64,000 nucleotides of DNA from Arthrobacter oryzae (GTDB lineage Bacteria > Actinomycetota > Actinomycetes > Actinomycetales > Micrococcaceae), in contig NZ_JAUSSM010000003.1 in the NCBI RefSeq assembly GCF_030812315.1, positions 310,001 to 374,000 of the forward strand, written 5' to 3'. The position numbers and the translations under genes were made by a program. Under the pieces are notes generated by a model. The model was given only the letters and a program-made list of their open reading frames with translations. It had not been told where the DNA came from and ran no database searches. Positions 33,247 to 43,300 of this stretch are shown piece by piece. Position 1 is the first letter of the stretch. Each line of letters begins with the position of its first letter.

Positions 33247-34116
33247 GTGAGCACGTTCAGCATTCCCGGACCGGCACGGACACCGTCCGCGGCACGCACT
33301 CCCGCGCCTCATCCGTGGAACCGCTTCGTGGCACTGGGGGATTCGTTCACCGAGGGCTACGGCGATCCGGAGCCGCGGAGCCCCGGCGGTGTACGGGGCT
33401 GGGCTGACCGGGTCGCTGAAGAGCTAAGCCTGGGGCACCGGGACTTCGCCTACGCCAACCTTGCGGTCCGGGGCCTGCTGCTCCAGCAGATCGTTGATGA
33501 CCAGGTGGGTCCGGCACTTGAACTAAAGCCTGACCTGGTCACGCTCTCGGCGGGCGGCAACGACCTCGTGTTCCGGGGCAGCGATCCGGACAAGCTGGCG
33601 GAGAAGCTGGATCCGGTAATAGGACTGCTCAGTGCCACCGGCGCAACGGTGGTGCTCTTCACCGGACCGGACTGGGGTAACACCCCGGTGTTCAACCGCA
33701 TCCGCGGCAGGGTGGCCATCTTCAACGAAAACCTCCGCACCATCGCGGCCAGGCACGACGGCGTGGTGGCCGACCTGTGGAGCCTGCGTCAGCTGACCGG
33801 TCAGCAAATGTGGGATCCGGACCGCCTGCACTTCTCGCCCCTGGGCCACCACACCATCGCGGCCATGGTGCTGGAGACACTGAACGTGCCCCACACCCTG
33901 CAGCCCCTGCAGCCCAAGGTCCTGCCCACGGGCAGCTGGAGGCAGGCCAGGAGCAGTGATCTGGTCTGGGCAAGGGATTATCTGTTCCCGTGGGTGCTGC
34001 GCCGGGTACGGCAGCGCCCCACAGGTCCGGGCCTGAAGGCAAAACGCCCGGAGCCGGGCCCGGTGTTTGGGCCCGGGATGCCGCACGGCCCGCTTCCCGC
34101 CGGCCCCGACCGCTGA
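33247..34116 (+). CDS. SGNH/GDSL-family hydrolase
   Basis: A 289-residue esterase/lipase-type hydrolase. Block I carries the nucleophile Ser in FVALGDSFTEGYGDP; block III has SAGGNDLV; block V has the Asp-His pair in DRLHFSPLGHH. The segment FNENLRTIAARHDG between them is also typical. No signal peptide is evident, so it is probably cytosolic. The C-terminal ~50 residues are Pro/Arg-rich and outside the fold. GTG 33247 is the likely start, though the ribosome site (AGGGGGT at 33228) is a little far away. Confidence 0.88.
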   Translation: MSTFSIPGPARTPSAARTPAPHPWNRFVALGDSFTEGYGDPEPRSPGGVRGWADRVAEELSLGHRDFAYANLAVRGLLLQQIVDDQVGPALELKPDLVTLSAGGNDLVFRGSDPDKLAEKLDPVIGLLSATGATVVLFTGPDWGNTPVFNRIRGRVAIFNENLRTIAARHDGVVADLWSLRQLTGQQMWDPDRLHFSPLGHHTIAAMVLETLNVPHTLQPLQPKVLPTGSWRQARSSDLVWARDYLFPWVLRRVRQRPTGPGLKAKRPEPGPVFGPGMPHGPLPAGPDR

Positions 34117-34138
34117 GTGCCGGCCCCGACCGCTGAGT
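34099..34138 (+). repeat. 20-bp tandem duplication spanning the hydrolase stop
   Basis: GCCGGCCCCGACCGCTGAGT occurs at 34099-34118 and again at 34119-34138 with no change. The first copy encodes the last residues AGPDR and the stop; the second repeats them in the same spacing beyond the gene. The identity suggests a recent event. Confidence 0.9.
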
Positions 34139-34298
34139 ACTGACCGCTGCTTGCTGGCAGCTGCGTCCTAACGTCTCGTTTCCCTCGGCTGGCATATCCG
34201 GTGGCCGCAGCGAAATGCTAGTCGTTCCGCCCTCCGTCCGCTAATCTGCAGGGACGGCCCGCAGTTCCGGGTGTCAATGGAGATTATGAGGAGCGAAG

Positions 34299-34508
34299 TT
34301 GTCGAATCACACCTACAGCATTTCTGAAATTGTCGGAACTTCGAATGAGGGCGTGGATGCCGCCGTCCGTAACGGGATCGCCGAGGCCGCAAAGACCCTC
34401 CGCAACCTGGACTGGTTCGAGGTCAAGGAAATCCGCGGCCACCTGGCAGACGGCAAGGTGGCCGACTGGCAGGTAACCATCAAGCTGGGCTTCCGCCTGG
34501 AGCGCTGA
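34299..34508 (+). CDS. Dodecin family flavin-binding protein
   Basis: A 69-residue dodecin. These form hollow dodecamers that bind flavin or CoA and buffer them. The sequence covers the whole fold: SNHTYSISEIVGTSNEGVDA, then the central helix (AVRNGIAEAAKTLRN), LDWFEVKEIRGHL with the Trp that stacks on flavin, and VADWQVTIKLGFRLE. The start is TTG 34299 with GAGGAGCG at 34288-34294. It appears to be a single-gene unit. Confidence 0.95.
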   Translation: MSNHTYSISEIVGTSNEGVDAAVRNGIAEAAKTLRNLDWFEVKEIRGHLADGKVADWQVTIKLGFRLER

Positions 34509-34569
34509 ACCAGCCGAATCACCACGGGCCTGAATCACGGCAGGCTGATTACAGCAGGGCGGGGCCGCC

Positions 34570-34767
34570 TCAGCGTGAGGTAGCGCCCGCCGTGTTGCGG
34601 CGCCAGACAGTGGGCGAGCCGTTGTAGGACGGAAAAATGTGTCCTTCAAAGAACGTCTGTCCGTCATGCGGTGCATCTTCAGGAGCCCACAGCCCGGACA
34701 CCGGGCAGTGGGTTCCTGTGGCGCCGGAGGTGGCTACTCGTTCTCGGAGCAGTGCGATGCGCTTCAT
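34570..34767 (-). CDS. Small hypothetical protein
   Basis: A 65-residue protein with no named family that I recognise with certainty. The middle and end look protein-like: THCPVSGLWAPEDAPHDGQT, then FFEGHIFPSYNGSPTVW. The pattern of a Gly/Pro-rich strand followed by a hydrophobic 'goal' (EGHIFP...W) resembles short proteins of the YjzC type. ATG 34767 has AAGGATGGG about 15 bases upstream, which is far. It faces the dodecin gene. Real gene likely, function unknown. Confidence 0.55.
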   Translation of the reverse strand: MKRIALLRERVATSGATGTHCPVSGLWAPEDAPHDGQTFFEGHIFPSYNGSPTVWRRNTAGATSR

Positions 34768-34904
34768 CGTTGAATCCCATCCTTGGTAGTGAAAGGTCTA
34801 CCCCAAGGCTAGGAAACCGGCCGCGCTCCCCCAATGGGCGTTCGTCCAGAATCACCCCGGTTGATGGGGCGGCTGCACAGTTGCTCCGGAGTCGAACGTA
34901 TTGG

Positions 34905-36590
34905 TCAGGGAACGCAGGCCTTTGCGGGTTCGGGCGTTGCCTGGCCGTTGCTGCGGCGGATCACTACTTCGAGACAGGTCTGCTCGTCCGCGACGGCTGC
35001 CAGTACTGCCCGGGCCTCGCTGGAACTCGTGTACTCGCCCGACTGCAAAACGGACACCGCACGCCACATGTACACGTCCCCGTCGGCCGGGGCGGGGTTT
35101 TCCCACGTGAAGGTCACGCTTCCGCCTGCCTTCGTTCCCGTCAGCTTGGCCGGCGCCGGAACCACGCTGCCCGGCGCCACCGGGTCCAGCGGTCCGTCAA
35201 GGCCAGGGCTGGCGTGCGGCACGCTGGGTGTTGTGGGGGCGCCGTTGACCACCACGAGTCCGGTCACTGCGGCAGCCGTGAGGACGCCCCCGGCGGCCAG
35301 CAGCAGCCACTTGGGCCGGCGGCGGGGCTGAGGATCTTCAGCACTGTCGGGCACCGGCTTCGGTTCAGCGGGCCGAAGTTGTGTGTCCTCCACCGGCGAA
35401 GGCGTGAACGGTGCAGGACGGTCCCATCCCATCCGGGATTCAGTTGCGGGAACGGCGGCAGAAGCAGCCGGCGGCGGCACGGCGGAAAGGGGCCCGGCGG
35501 CGCTCCCGTCAGCCCTGCGCGCAACGGTGGTATTCCCGTCTGCTACCGGCATGGTGGACTGTTTCGCCCAGGCGCCTGCCGAGGCCCGGGCCGCTGTGGC
35601 GGAAGACGTGGTGGAGGTGCCCGTGGACGTTGTGGCACGCGGGTCGATCGAAACCACGCCGCGAATCCGGGTTGCGTCTTCGCCGGAGTCGTCGCCGGGG
35701 TGATCGGCGTCCTGGCGGTCGTCGAGCACTTCAAACCGTGTCACGGCGAGGCTGAGCTCGGCCTGGACCCGCTGCAGTGCCAGCGCAAACGAGTGGGCGG
35801 ACGGATATCTTGATTCGGGCTGCTTGGCCATCGCCGTGGCCAGGACCTGCTGCAGGGATTGCGGGACATCGATCCGGCCCAGGTCGGGCAAAGGACTGGT
35901 CGCGATCCGGGACATCAGGTCGCGCTGCGATTTGTTGCCGCCCGGAACGGCGAATGGAGAATGACCGGCCAGCAGGGTGTACACCGTGGCGCCCAGTGCC
36001 CACACGTCCACCATCACGCCATCGGCATCCGAGCGCTGGAAGGCTTCCGGCGGGGACCACGGGATCGACATCCCGCCGTCGTCGTCTGCCGCGGAGTCGG
36101 TAGTGCCGGAAATCCCAAAGTCGGTCAAGGCCGGGCGGTTATAGTCCGTCACCAGGATGTTGGCCGGTTTGATGTCCCGGTGGACAATCCCTGCCCGGTG
36201 GGCGGTTTCGACAGCGGACGCAACCTGGATACCCACAGCGAGGGCGTCGTCCACGCTGAAGCGCTGCCGCCGAAGCCGGAGGTCCAGGTTGGGCTTGGAA
36301 CAGTACTCCATGGCCAGGTAGGAGTGTCCGGAAGCCGTGACGTTCGCTTCGTAGATCGTGACAATGAACGGGTGCGTGGACAGCTGCGCCATCAGGTTTG
36401 CCTCGGACTCAAATCGGCGCCGCGCGCCGTCGGTCTTCAGGTCCGAGAGAAGAACCTTGACCGCGACCTTGCGCCGCGGCCTGTCCTGCTCGTAGAGGTA
36501 CACGTCGGCGAAACCGCCGGATCCGAGGTGTTGCACGTACTGGTAGCCCTCGATGGCCGGCGGTGCAGCAGGTCCGCGTCTTGCACTCAT
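34905..36590 (-). CDS. Membrane-anchored Ser/Thr protein kinase
   Basis: A 561-residue Hanks-type kinase. The cytosolic kinase domain spans about 14-280, with the Gly loop LGSGGFADVY, Lys45 in VAVKVL, HRDIKPANI with catalytic Asp139, and DFG at 157-159. A long Ser/Thr/Pro-rich linker (about 300-425) leads to one TM helix (428-448). The outside part (about 470-561) resembles a short FN3-like domain (SVTFTWENPAPADGDVYMW) with two Cys residues. There are no PASTA repeats. It is the last gene of the leftward envelope cluster, 27 bases after the TgpA-like gene. No partner PP2C phosphatase gene is present. Confidence 0.93.
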   Translation of the reverse strand: MSARRGPAAPPAIEGYQYVQHLGSGGFADVYLYEQDRPRRKVAVKVLLSDLKTDGARRRFESEANLMAQLSTHPFIVTIYEANVTASGHSYLAMEYCSKPNLDLRLRRQRFSVDDALAVGIQVASAVETAHRAGIVHRDIKPANILVTDYNRPALTDFGISGTTDSAADDDGGMSIPWSPPEAFQRSDADGVMVDVWALGATVYTLLAGHSPFAVPGGNKSQRDLMSRIATSPLPDLGRIDVPQSLQQVLATAMAKQPESRYPSAHSFALALQRVQAELSLAVTRFEVLDDRQDADHPGDDSGEDATRIRGVVSIDPRATTSTGTSTTSSATAARASAGAWAKQSTMPVADGNTTVARRADGSAAGPLSAVPPPAASAAVPATESRMGWDRPAPFTPSPVEDTQLRPAEPKPVPDSAEDPQPRRRPKWLLLAAGGVLTAAAVTGLVVVNGAPTTPSVPHASPGLDGPLDPVAPGSVVPAPAKLTGTKAGGSVTFTWENPAPADGDVYMWRAVSVLQSGEYTSSSEARAVLAAVADEQTCLEVVIRRSNGQATPEPAKACVP

Positions 36591-36617
36591 GTCAGTTCCT
36601 CCAGAACGAATCCTGCT

Positions 36618-39101
36618 TTAGCCACGTCCGGTCCCCTTTCCGGGCCGCTGCTCCGCCGGCGTTTTCCGTAGCCGCCGCATGGGCGCCACCAGTCGTGTCC
36701 GCAGCGCGGCCCCCAGCGTCCGCAGCTGCGAGCGGACTCCGCCCTCGGCAAGCGACCTGAGGGAGAACTTGGCCCGCTGCCGCTGCCAGAACCCTACTGA
36801 ACCCGTCATCTGTTTCAGGGACGAGTCAACGTCCGCCCAAAAGGCACGGATGTCCTCGTCACTGGGATCCCCCGCGGCGAAAATGGCTTCGTCCGCACGG
36901 TGGGCCAGGAGCACGGTGGTGGAGCCGCTGGCGGGGAATGCTTCGGCGAGGTTCGCGGCGTTTTCCCGCCGTGTAGCTCCGGCGGCAACCCGGGTGCCCA
37001 GGTCGCTTGCCGTGCTCATGACCTCGCTCCAGCCGCCGCTGATGCGGTCGGCAGCAGTTCCGCCGGACGCGCGGCGTTTCCGGCGGCGCAGCTTCAGCCA
37101 GGCGATGAGGGCCAGGGGAAGGAGCAGGACGGCCACCGGGATCAGGCCAATGCCGATCGCCATGAGGATCGGTCCGAGGAAGGCCCAGAGGCCCGGCTCG
37201 TTTTGTTCGGCGTCCTGCGCCTCAGGGGCAGAGTCCGGTGGCAGTTCGGCCGGAGCCTGCGGCGGCGGGGGCGGTTGCAGGACCTGGGGCTGGGGTTTGG
37301 ACTTGGGCTGCGGGTCCGGCGGAATGGGGACGTTGTCTTCGGAGGGCGTCGGGTTGAAGGGGACCCAGCCGGCGCCCGCGAACGCCACTTCGACCCAGGC
37401 ATGGACGTCGTCGCCAGTGATTTCCACTGTGCCGGGCTTTTCCTGTTCCTTCGGTTCCTTCGGATCCGGGTAAAAGCCCATCACCACCCGCGCGGGAATG
37501 CCCAGTTCGCGGGCCATGAGTGCCATGGCCACTGCATACTGCTCGTCATCGCCCACCATCTGCTTGGCATTGAGCATGGAGGAGATGCGCTGCGCACCGT
37601 GTCCGGACAGGCTCCGGGCCTCGCCGTCCAGCCCATGGCTGAATGCTCCCTGCTTGGACAGCGCCGCTTCCAGTTTGCGGACCCGTTCAATGGCCAGCGA
37701 AGAGTCGCCCACAATTTCGTTGGCCTTGGCCGCCACGATCGGCGGCACGCTTTCAGCCGGGGGCAGGGGCACTGCGGCAAAGTCCGCCTGTTCCAGCTCG
37801 GAGTCCGTGGGAAGCGCCGGGTACGCGACCGCCATGCTGTAGCTGTCCCCGGCCTGGAGCCTGGCCGTGGTGATGGCGGTGTCCGTTGCAGCGTTGAAGA
37901 AGAGTGAGTCGTCCAGCTGCCTGGACCGGGCGCCGCCGAAGTCGACGCCGTGCAGGTTCCCGCTGGAAGGCAACCAGACGCCCTTGTACGCTTCCACGGT
38001 AACCTCCACCGGTGCGTTTGTTGCCGGTGAGGCAGCGTCGCGGGCGTCCGGCGTCTGGCCGGCAAGCCCGATTGCGGCTGAGTTGCTGATGGGAGAAAAG
38101 TTGCTGGAGCCGCTGCCGTAGACGTCGAACACCACGCCGTCATAGGAATCCAGCGTTGCCAGCCGGATCCGCGCACCCTCGGGAAGCCCGGTCACGGCCA
38201 GCAGCTTGCTGTCCTTCTGGTTCTTCACATAATCCCGGAAGCTGGCCAGCGGGCTGGAATAGTCGCGGAGATCCAACGGCGGAACCACCACGTCGCGCAG
38301 GATCTGGCGGGTGGTGGAGGCCGTCAGTGCCGGAGATGCTGCCAGCGCCACGGCGCCAGCCACGCCCAGGACCCCGGCCGCAAAGAAGGCCCGTCGCAGC
38401 CGGGCAGCAGCGGTCGGCACCGACGGTGACGCCTGGCCGCCGACGACGGCTGCAGGTGCGGCCGCTGCCCGGCGGCGATATGCCAGCCAAACCACCGCGA
38501 TGGCAACAAACAGCATGCCGCGGACAGCAGCCAGGGATGTTTCGTGGGTGCCCATCGCCGTCGCCAGGAGGAGAAGTGCCGCCGCCGGGAGCACGGACCA
38601 CGCCGGCCTGCGGAGCCGCCAGGCCATGGTGCCGGCAAGGAGGGCCGCGACATAGGCGCCGAGGAACGGGACCACGAGCAGGCCATTCCCTGCTCCTACC
38701 GGCGCGGCGCTGGTGAGGAGCTGCTTCCAGCTGAGGACCACACCGGCGATGACGGTCCGCAGCGATTCGGGTGACGGCACTACGCCGGCGATCGCCTGGC
38801 CCGGGGCGGCGAGGCTGCTGCCGAACACCAGGTAGGCCAGTACAGCCAACGCCAGGGTCAGGAGGATCCCCAGCCGGTGCCGGGCCGAAAGGGCCGCGAG
38901 GGCCAGGCCCAAGGCAATCCCGCCGAAGCCCGCGAGCAGGAAGCGCCAGTCGCCGGCGAAAGTGGAGTAGAAACCGAGAATCCCTGCGGCCAGCAGTGCG
39001 CCGAGGGCCGCTGCATCCGCCCAGAGCGTGGGCGGCCATAAAGCGGGAAGCATGCGGGCAGTCCGTCCCTTGGCCGGGCCCTGGTCAGCGCGCCGGGTCA
39101 T
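36618..39101 (-). CDS. TgpA-like membrane protein with degenerate transglutaminase domain
   Basis: An 827-residue membrane protein with TgpA architecture. About six TM helices lie in 25-270, an outside transglutaminase-like domain in about 280-590, a Pro-rich stretch at about 595-640, a TM helix at about 645-675, and a cytosolic C-terminal tail with a DUF4129-like part. The core fold is recognisable (MALMARELGIPARVVMGFYP, DDVHAWVEVAF). The catalytic Cys is replaced by Asp519 (VGDDEQYA where active enzymes have GxCEQFA), and the triad Asp is Asn (VPFNPTP instead of FDPTP); only the His is kept. It is therefore probably not an active cysteine enzyme. It overlaps the DUF58 gene by four bases. 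Confidence 0.9.
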   Translation of the reverse strand: MTRRADQGPAKGRTARMLPALWPPTLWADAAALGALLAAGILGFYSTFAGDWRFLLAGFGGIALGLALAALSARHRLGILLTLALAVLAYLVFGSSLAAPGQAIAGVVPSPESLRTVIAGVVLSWKQLLTSAAPVGAGNGLLVVPFLGAYVAALLAGTMAWRLRRPAWSVLPAAALLLLATAMGTHETSLAAVRGMLFVAIAVVWLAYRRRAAAAPAAVVGGQASPSVPTAAARLRRAFFAAGVLGVAGAVALAASPALTASTTRQILRDVVVPPLDLRDYSSPLASFRDYVKNQKDSKLLAVTGLPEGARIRLATLDSYDGVVFDVYGSGSSNFSPISNSAAIGLAGQTPDARDAASPATNAPVEVTVEAYKGVWLPSSGNLHGVDFGGARSRQLDDSLFFNAATDTAITTARLQAGDSYSMAVAYPALPTDSELEQADFAAVPLPPAESVPPIVAAKANEIVGDSSLAIERVRKLEAALSKQGAFSHGLDGEARSLSGHGAQRISSMLNAKQMVGDDEQYAVAMALMARELGIPARVVMGFYPDPKEPKEQEKPGTVEITGDDVHAWVEVAFAGAGWVPFNPTPSEDNVPIPPDPQPKSKPQPQVLQPPPPPQAPAELPPDSAPEAQDAEQNEPGLWAFLGPILMAIGIGLIPVAVLLLPLALIAWLKLRRRKRRASGGTAADRISGGWSEVMSTASDLGTRVAAGATRRENAANLAEAFPASGSTTVLLAHRADEAIFAAGDPSDEDIRAFWADVDSSLKQMTGSVGFWQRQRAKFSLRSLAEGGVRSQLRTLGAALRTRLVAPMRRLRKTPAEQRPGKGTGRG

Positions 39102-40318
39102 GCCACAGCCTTGACCAGCAGGCGCGGAAGTTCGGTGAGCTCTCCGAGGGTGAGGACCGTCAGGTCACCGATGGCACGGCGGTCCAGGGCGGCGCCGGCC
39201 TGGCACCGGATGGCGAAGCAGCGCACGCCGGGAGGCGCCGACGCCGCTGCGGTCCTGAGCTGCCCGGGGGTCACGGACGTGCCCAGCACCAGGAACATGA
39301 CGGAGGCGTTGGGGACGGCATCGCCGGTAAGCCGGGCGACGTCCGTGGCCGTGGTGCGGGATTCCGCACCCACCAGGCGGGTCATGCCGTCGAGCAGGAC
39401 ACGGGCGGTGTCGGTGCGGAGCCGTCCGTCCTGCGTCATAACGCTGATCTCGCGCTGCTCGCGGATGGCCTGCTTGCCGATGGACGCGGCCGCCGAAATG
39501 GCCAGCTCCAGGTCTTCCCCGGCGGCATATTCGTCAAGGTTGGTGGAGAGTGCCATGGCCAGGTGGGAGCGCCGGGTCTCTTCGAACTGGCGCACCATGA
39601 GCTTTCCCGTCCGGGCGGTGGTCTTCCAGTGGATGTGGCGCCGGTCATCGCCCGGAACGTAGTCGCGCAGGGCGTGGAAGGACACGTCGGCATTGGTCAG
39701 GTTGGTGGTGGGCATGCCTTCCAGGTCCCGGATGAGCCCCTCGGCGGAGCCTGCCAGGGATACCGTGCGGGGGTGGACGAAAAGGTCCACGGCGTCGGTG
39801 AGGGTGACCTGGCGGCTCAGCAGCCGCAGCGGGTCCGCGCGGACGGACCGGACCGGACCCACTTTGATCACCGAGCGGACGGCCGTGGGGATGGTGAAGA
39901 GATCCTCGTGGATGTCCTCGGGCCTGAGCCGCGGGACGGCGAAGGAGGCAGTGCCGGAACCCACCGGAAGTTCGATGGCCGCCGGGAGCAGCGGACGTGC
40001 CGAGATGTTGGACACGGTGATGCTGCCAACTGCCATCTCCCCCACCTCCACGCGGGTCTTGGCCAGGTCCATGGCCACCCCGTAGGACGTTCGGCCCACC
40101 ACGAAGACGGCCGCCACAAGGATCAGCGCCAGCGCTGCCGCGGCGGCAGTGATGGTTTCCTCCCAGCCCAGGAGGGCACCGATGATCCCGAAACCCAGGC
40201 CGGCGGCCAGTACCTGCCAGCCCAGCACAGTGACCAGTTCAAGGGCTGCGGGCCGGGCAGCCAGCAGTGTACGGCCGAGACCGGCGACGGCGGGCGAAGT
40301 TCTAGGCATGAATCGCAT
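39098..40318 (-). CDS. DUF58 domain protein
   Basis: A 406-residue protein with two N-terminal TM helices (about 28-70) and a cytosolic DUF58 region. The family signature is intact: FHALRDYVPGDDRRHIHWKT, then LMVRQFEETRRSHLAMAL; the second half has a von Willebrand A-like pattern. DUF58 proteins usually act with MoxR AAA+ ATPases as chaperone or assembly systems, but no moxR gene is present here. It sits between the giant Ig-like protein and the TgpA-like gene and overlaps the latter by four bases. ATG 40318 or ATG 40309 may be the start. Confidence 0.9.
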   Translation of the reverse strand: MRFMPRTSPAVAGLGRTLLAARPAALELVTVLGWQVLAAGLGFGIIGALLGWEETITAAAAALALILVAAVFVVGRTSYGVAMDLAKTRVEVGEMAVGSITVSNISARPLLPAAIELPVGSGTASFAVPRLRPEDIHEDLFTIPTAVRSVIKVGPVRSVRADPLRLLSRQVTLTDAVDLFVHPRTVSLAGSAEGLIRDLEGMPTTNLTNADVSFHALRDYVPGDDRRHIHWKTTARTGKLMVRQFEETRRSHLAMALSTNLDEYAAGEDLELAISAAASIGKQAIREQREISVMTQDGRLRTDTARVLLDGMTRLVGAESRTTATDVARLTGDAVPNASVMFLVLGTSVTPGQLRTAAASAPPGVRCFAIRCQAGAALDRRAIGDLTVLTLGELTELPRLLVKAVA

Positions 40319-40386
40319 CTTTCGGACGGCAGTGGGGTTTTAGGCGCTGACCGGCTGCTGCAGAGCAGCAGAGCCGCAAACAGTCC

Positions 40387-43300
40387 TCAGCATGGAGGTA
40401 CTCCGGAGTCGACAGGGCCGTCGCTGGGACGAATCCAGAGATTGTTGATGGCCTTGTACCAAATCGAACTGGTAGTGCCCGTGTCCTGCCCGGTGCTTCC
40501 GTCGTAGATCTTGTACGCGGCACCGTTTGTCACGCATTGGAGCTGCACTCTGGTATTTTCCTCGACGAACTGACCGCCCCCGGCGGCACAGTTCGCGCGA
40601 GTGTCGGACGCCGTGGTCTGGTTCGATGGCCATTCGCACGTCCCGGGGCTCTTGGAACCGTTCTGCACAGTCATGTACTTCGCGGGCGCGGTCTGACCGG
40701 AGGCACTGGCGGAGGTCCGCTGCCCCAAATCATCGACTGTGGTCACCGTGATGCTGACGGATTGGTCATAGCCGTTCCCTGCCGTGACCGAGCCTCCACC
40801 GGCGCCCAGGTTCCCCGCTTGTCCGTCCGAAGCCTGGTACTCCAGCCGGACGATGGCCCGGCCGTTGGTGGCGACCGCTCCGACGTCGAAGCGCACTGCC
40901 GTGGTGACGGTTACGGGGTTGACGCTGGCCGCGAAGGGCTTGCCGTACGGTGCCACCTGGTTGGAGTTGGTCACCGGACCTTCGAAGGTGGCACCGTCCA
41001 TGCTGTTCACCGCGCGCACGCCGATGGTGTAGTTGCCGTTGTTCGGCACGCCGCTCCGCACCACCTTGTCAGCTGCGAGGGCCAGGAACCCGCCGCCGTT
41101 GACCTGGTACTGGTAGGTGGGGGTGGCCCCGTTTCCGGCGGCCGGCTGGAAGGTCAGCTGCACAGCGTTGTCCAGCGGGTCCGCCTGAACGGCCGGCACA
41201 GCTCCAGGGGTGCCGAAGGCGCGCCGGGGATCCGACGGCGGGCTGGCCGCCGAGCTGCCGGCCTTGTTCTTGGCCACCACCGTGAATGAATAGTCCGTTG
41301 CGGAGTTGCCCACCGTCATGGCAACGCTCAGCTGGCTGCCGGACACAGTGCTGCTCGTTACGGCGGTGCCGCCCTGTACGGCCGTGACCGTGTACGTGTC
41401 GATGGGGGCGCCATTCGCTGGCGCAGCCGCCCAACTGACGGTCATGATGGACTCCGAACCGCCCGAACTGGACCGCGTGGTGCCGGGCTTCCCCGGTGCG
41501 CCCGGCAGGCCGGCGGGAATCTCGCTGGCAGAGTACGCACTCCAATCCGACGGTTCCGGTGCCTTGTTCGAAGCCTGGACCCGGACTTGGTACGGAGTGC
41601 CGTTTTCGAGTCCGGTCCATCGGAACGACGTACCGGCGATGTTGCTGGTCCGGACGTTCCCGCCGGGCGGCGCCGGCGAAATCTCCAAATTGTAGGTTTC
41701 GACCGGTGAGCCGGGGCTGTTGGGCACAGACCAGTTGACCGTGAGTTCCTTGTCCCCGAACACCAGGGTGGGTGCGCCCGGCGCATCGGGTTTGGCATCC
41801 GGACGGGCGGGTGCAGAGGCAGGCGACGCCGGGGAATCTCCCACCTCGTTGGTGGCGATCACCGTGAAAGTGTATTCAACGTTATTGGTGAGCCCGCTGA
41901 GCGTACAGGTGGTGGCAGGGCATTGCTGGGAGAAGCCGCTGCTGCCCGAGACTTTGTAACCGGTGATGGGCGAACCGTTGCTGGCCGGCGGGGACCAGTT
42001 CAGGACCACGGTCCGGTCCCGCACTTCACTCACGGTGGGTGTGGCGGGAGCATCGGGCTTGTCCTTGACGGTGAGCCGGACCCGGCCATCCACTTCCCGT
42101 TCGGCGTCCTGGGTCTTGTCCTGGACCCGGTACCGGACAACCAGTGTCCCCACGAAATTCTCCGCAGGCGTCACGGTCACCACGCCACCGTCCACGGTGG
42201 CCGTGCCTGTGCCGGTTTCAACGATGGCACTGAGGATCTTCAGGGGCGAGTCCGGGAACGGGTTGCTGTCGTTGTCCAGGACATTCACGCGCTCAGCCTG
42301 GCCGGCCCGCGCACTGGCGACCACGTCATCGTTCACACCGGCCAGCGGGCGCTTGGACGCCACAACCTGGACGTTGACGGTGCCGCTGACGGGCGCGCTC
42401 CGGCCATCGGTGACGCTGACGGCCACGGGGAGACTGGCCCCCTTGGGGGCGCCGTCGGCCGTTGCCTTGAGCGTGCTCCCTTCGAGGGAAACCTTGAGGC
42501 CGGCGGGAGCAGCCCCGGAGAGCGCAAAGGACAACTTGTCCTTGTCTGCCTCGTCGACGTCGCTCGCCACTTGGCGTAGGTCAAGTACCGCTTCCTCGCC
42601 CGCTGCTGTCTCCATGCTGCCGCCGGCGAAGACGGGCGCGTGGTTGCGGGCGGGATCCGGGAGGACGCGGATCCCGATGGTCAGGACGGCCATCCTGCCG
42701 TCGGGATCGTCAACGCTTGCGCCGTCGGTCACCTCGAAGGTGACGGCCGCCGGTCCCGAATAATCGTCCGCGGACGTGAACAGCAGTGTTGTTCCGTCCT
42801 TGACCAGCGGGGCACCGTTGGAGGCCACGGCCTGGACCTTGGCGTCCTGGGTGATCCGGGGAGTTTTGCCCGAACGCACCACCACAAGCTGCTGCAGGTC
42901 CATGGTGAGCTGCTGCCCGCTGACGACTTCCAGCGGGGCGCTGCTCTTCAGCGCCGGGCGCTGCTCTTTCAGCCCGGGGAGCATGATGAACGCCGTCGAG
43001 GACAGCTTGTCCACGTCGGTGACGGTGTAGGGGATGATCTGGGATTCATCGCTCAGCGTTATGGAGACAGTCCCGGTGCCGGATACGCGTGCCGTCGGCG
43101 CGGGCTGCGGGAAGCTGATAGCCAATTCGCTGGCCACGCCGTCGGCGTCCTCGTCGTTCTTGAGGACAGGAACGTCCACCGCGGTTTTGCCCAGGGTTTC
43201 GGCAAAGGTCACGCGGTCGTCCCGGGCCACCGGAGGCAGCTGCGGCGCATCGCTGCGGACCTCCACCTTGAGGGTTCCGACGGCGGCGCCTCCGCGCCCG

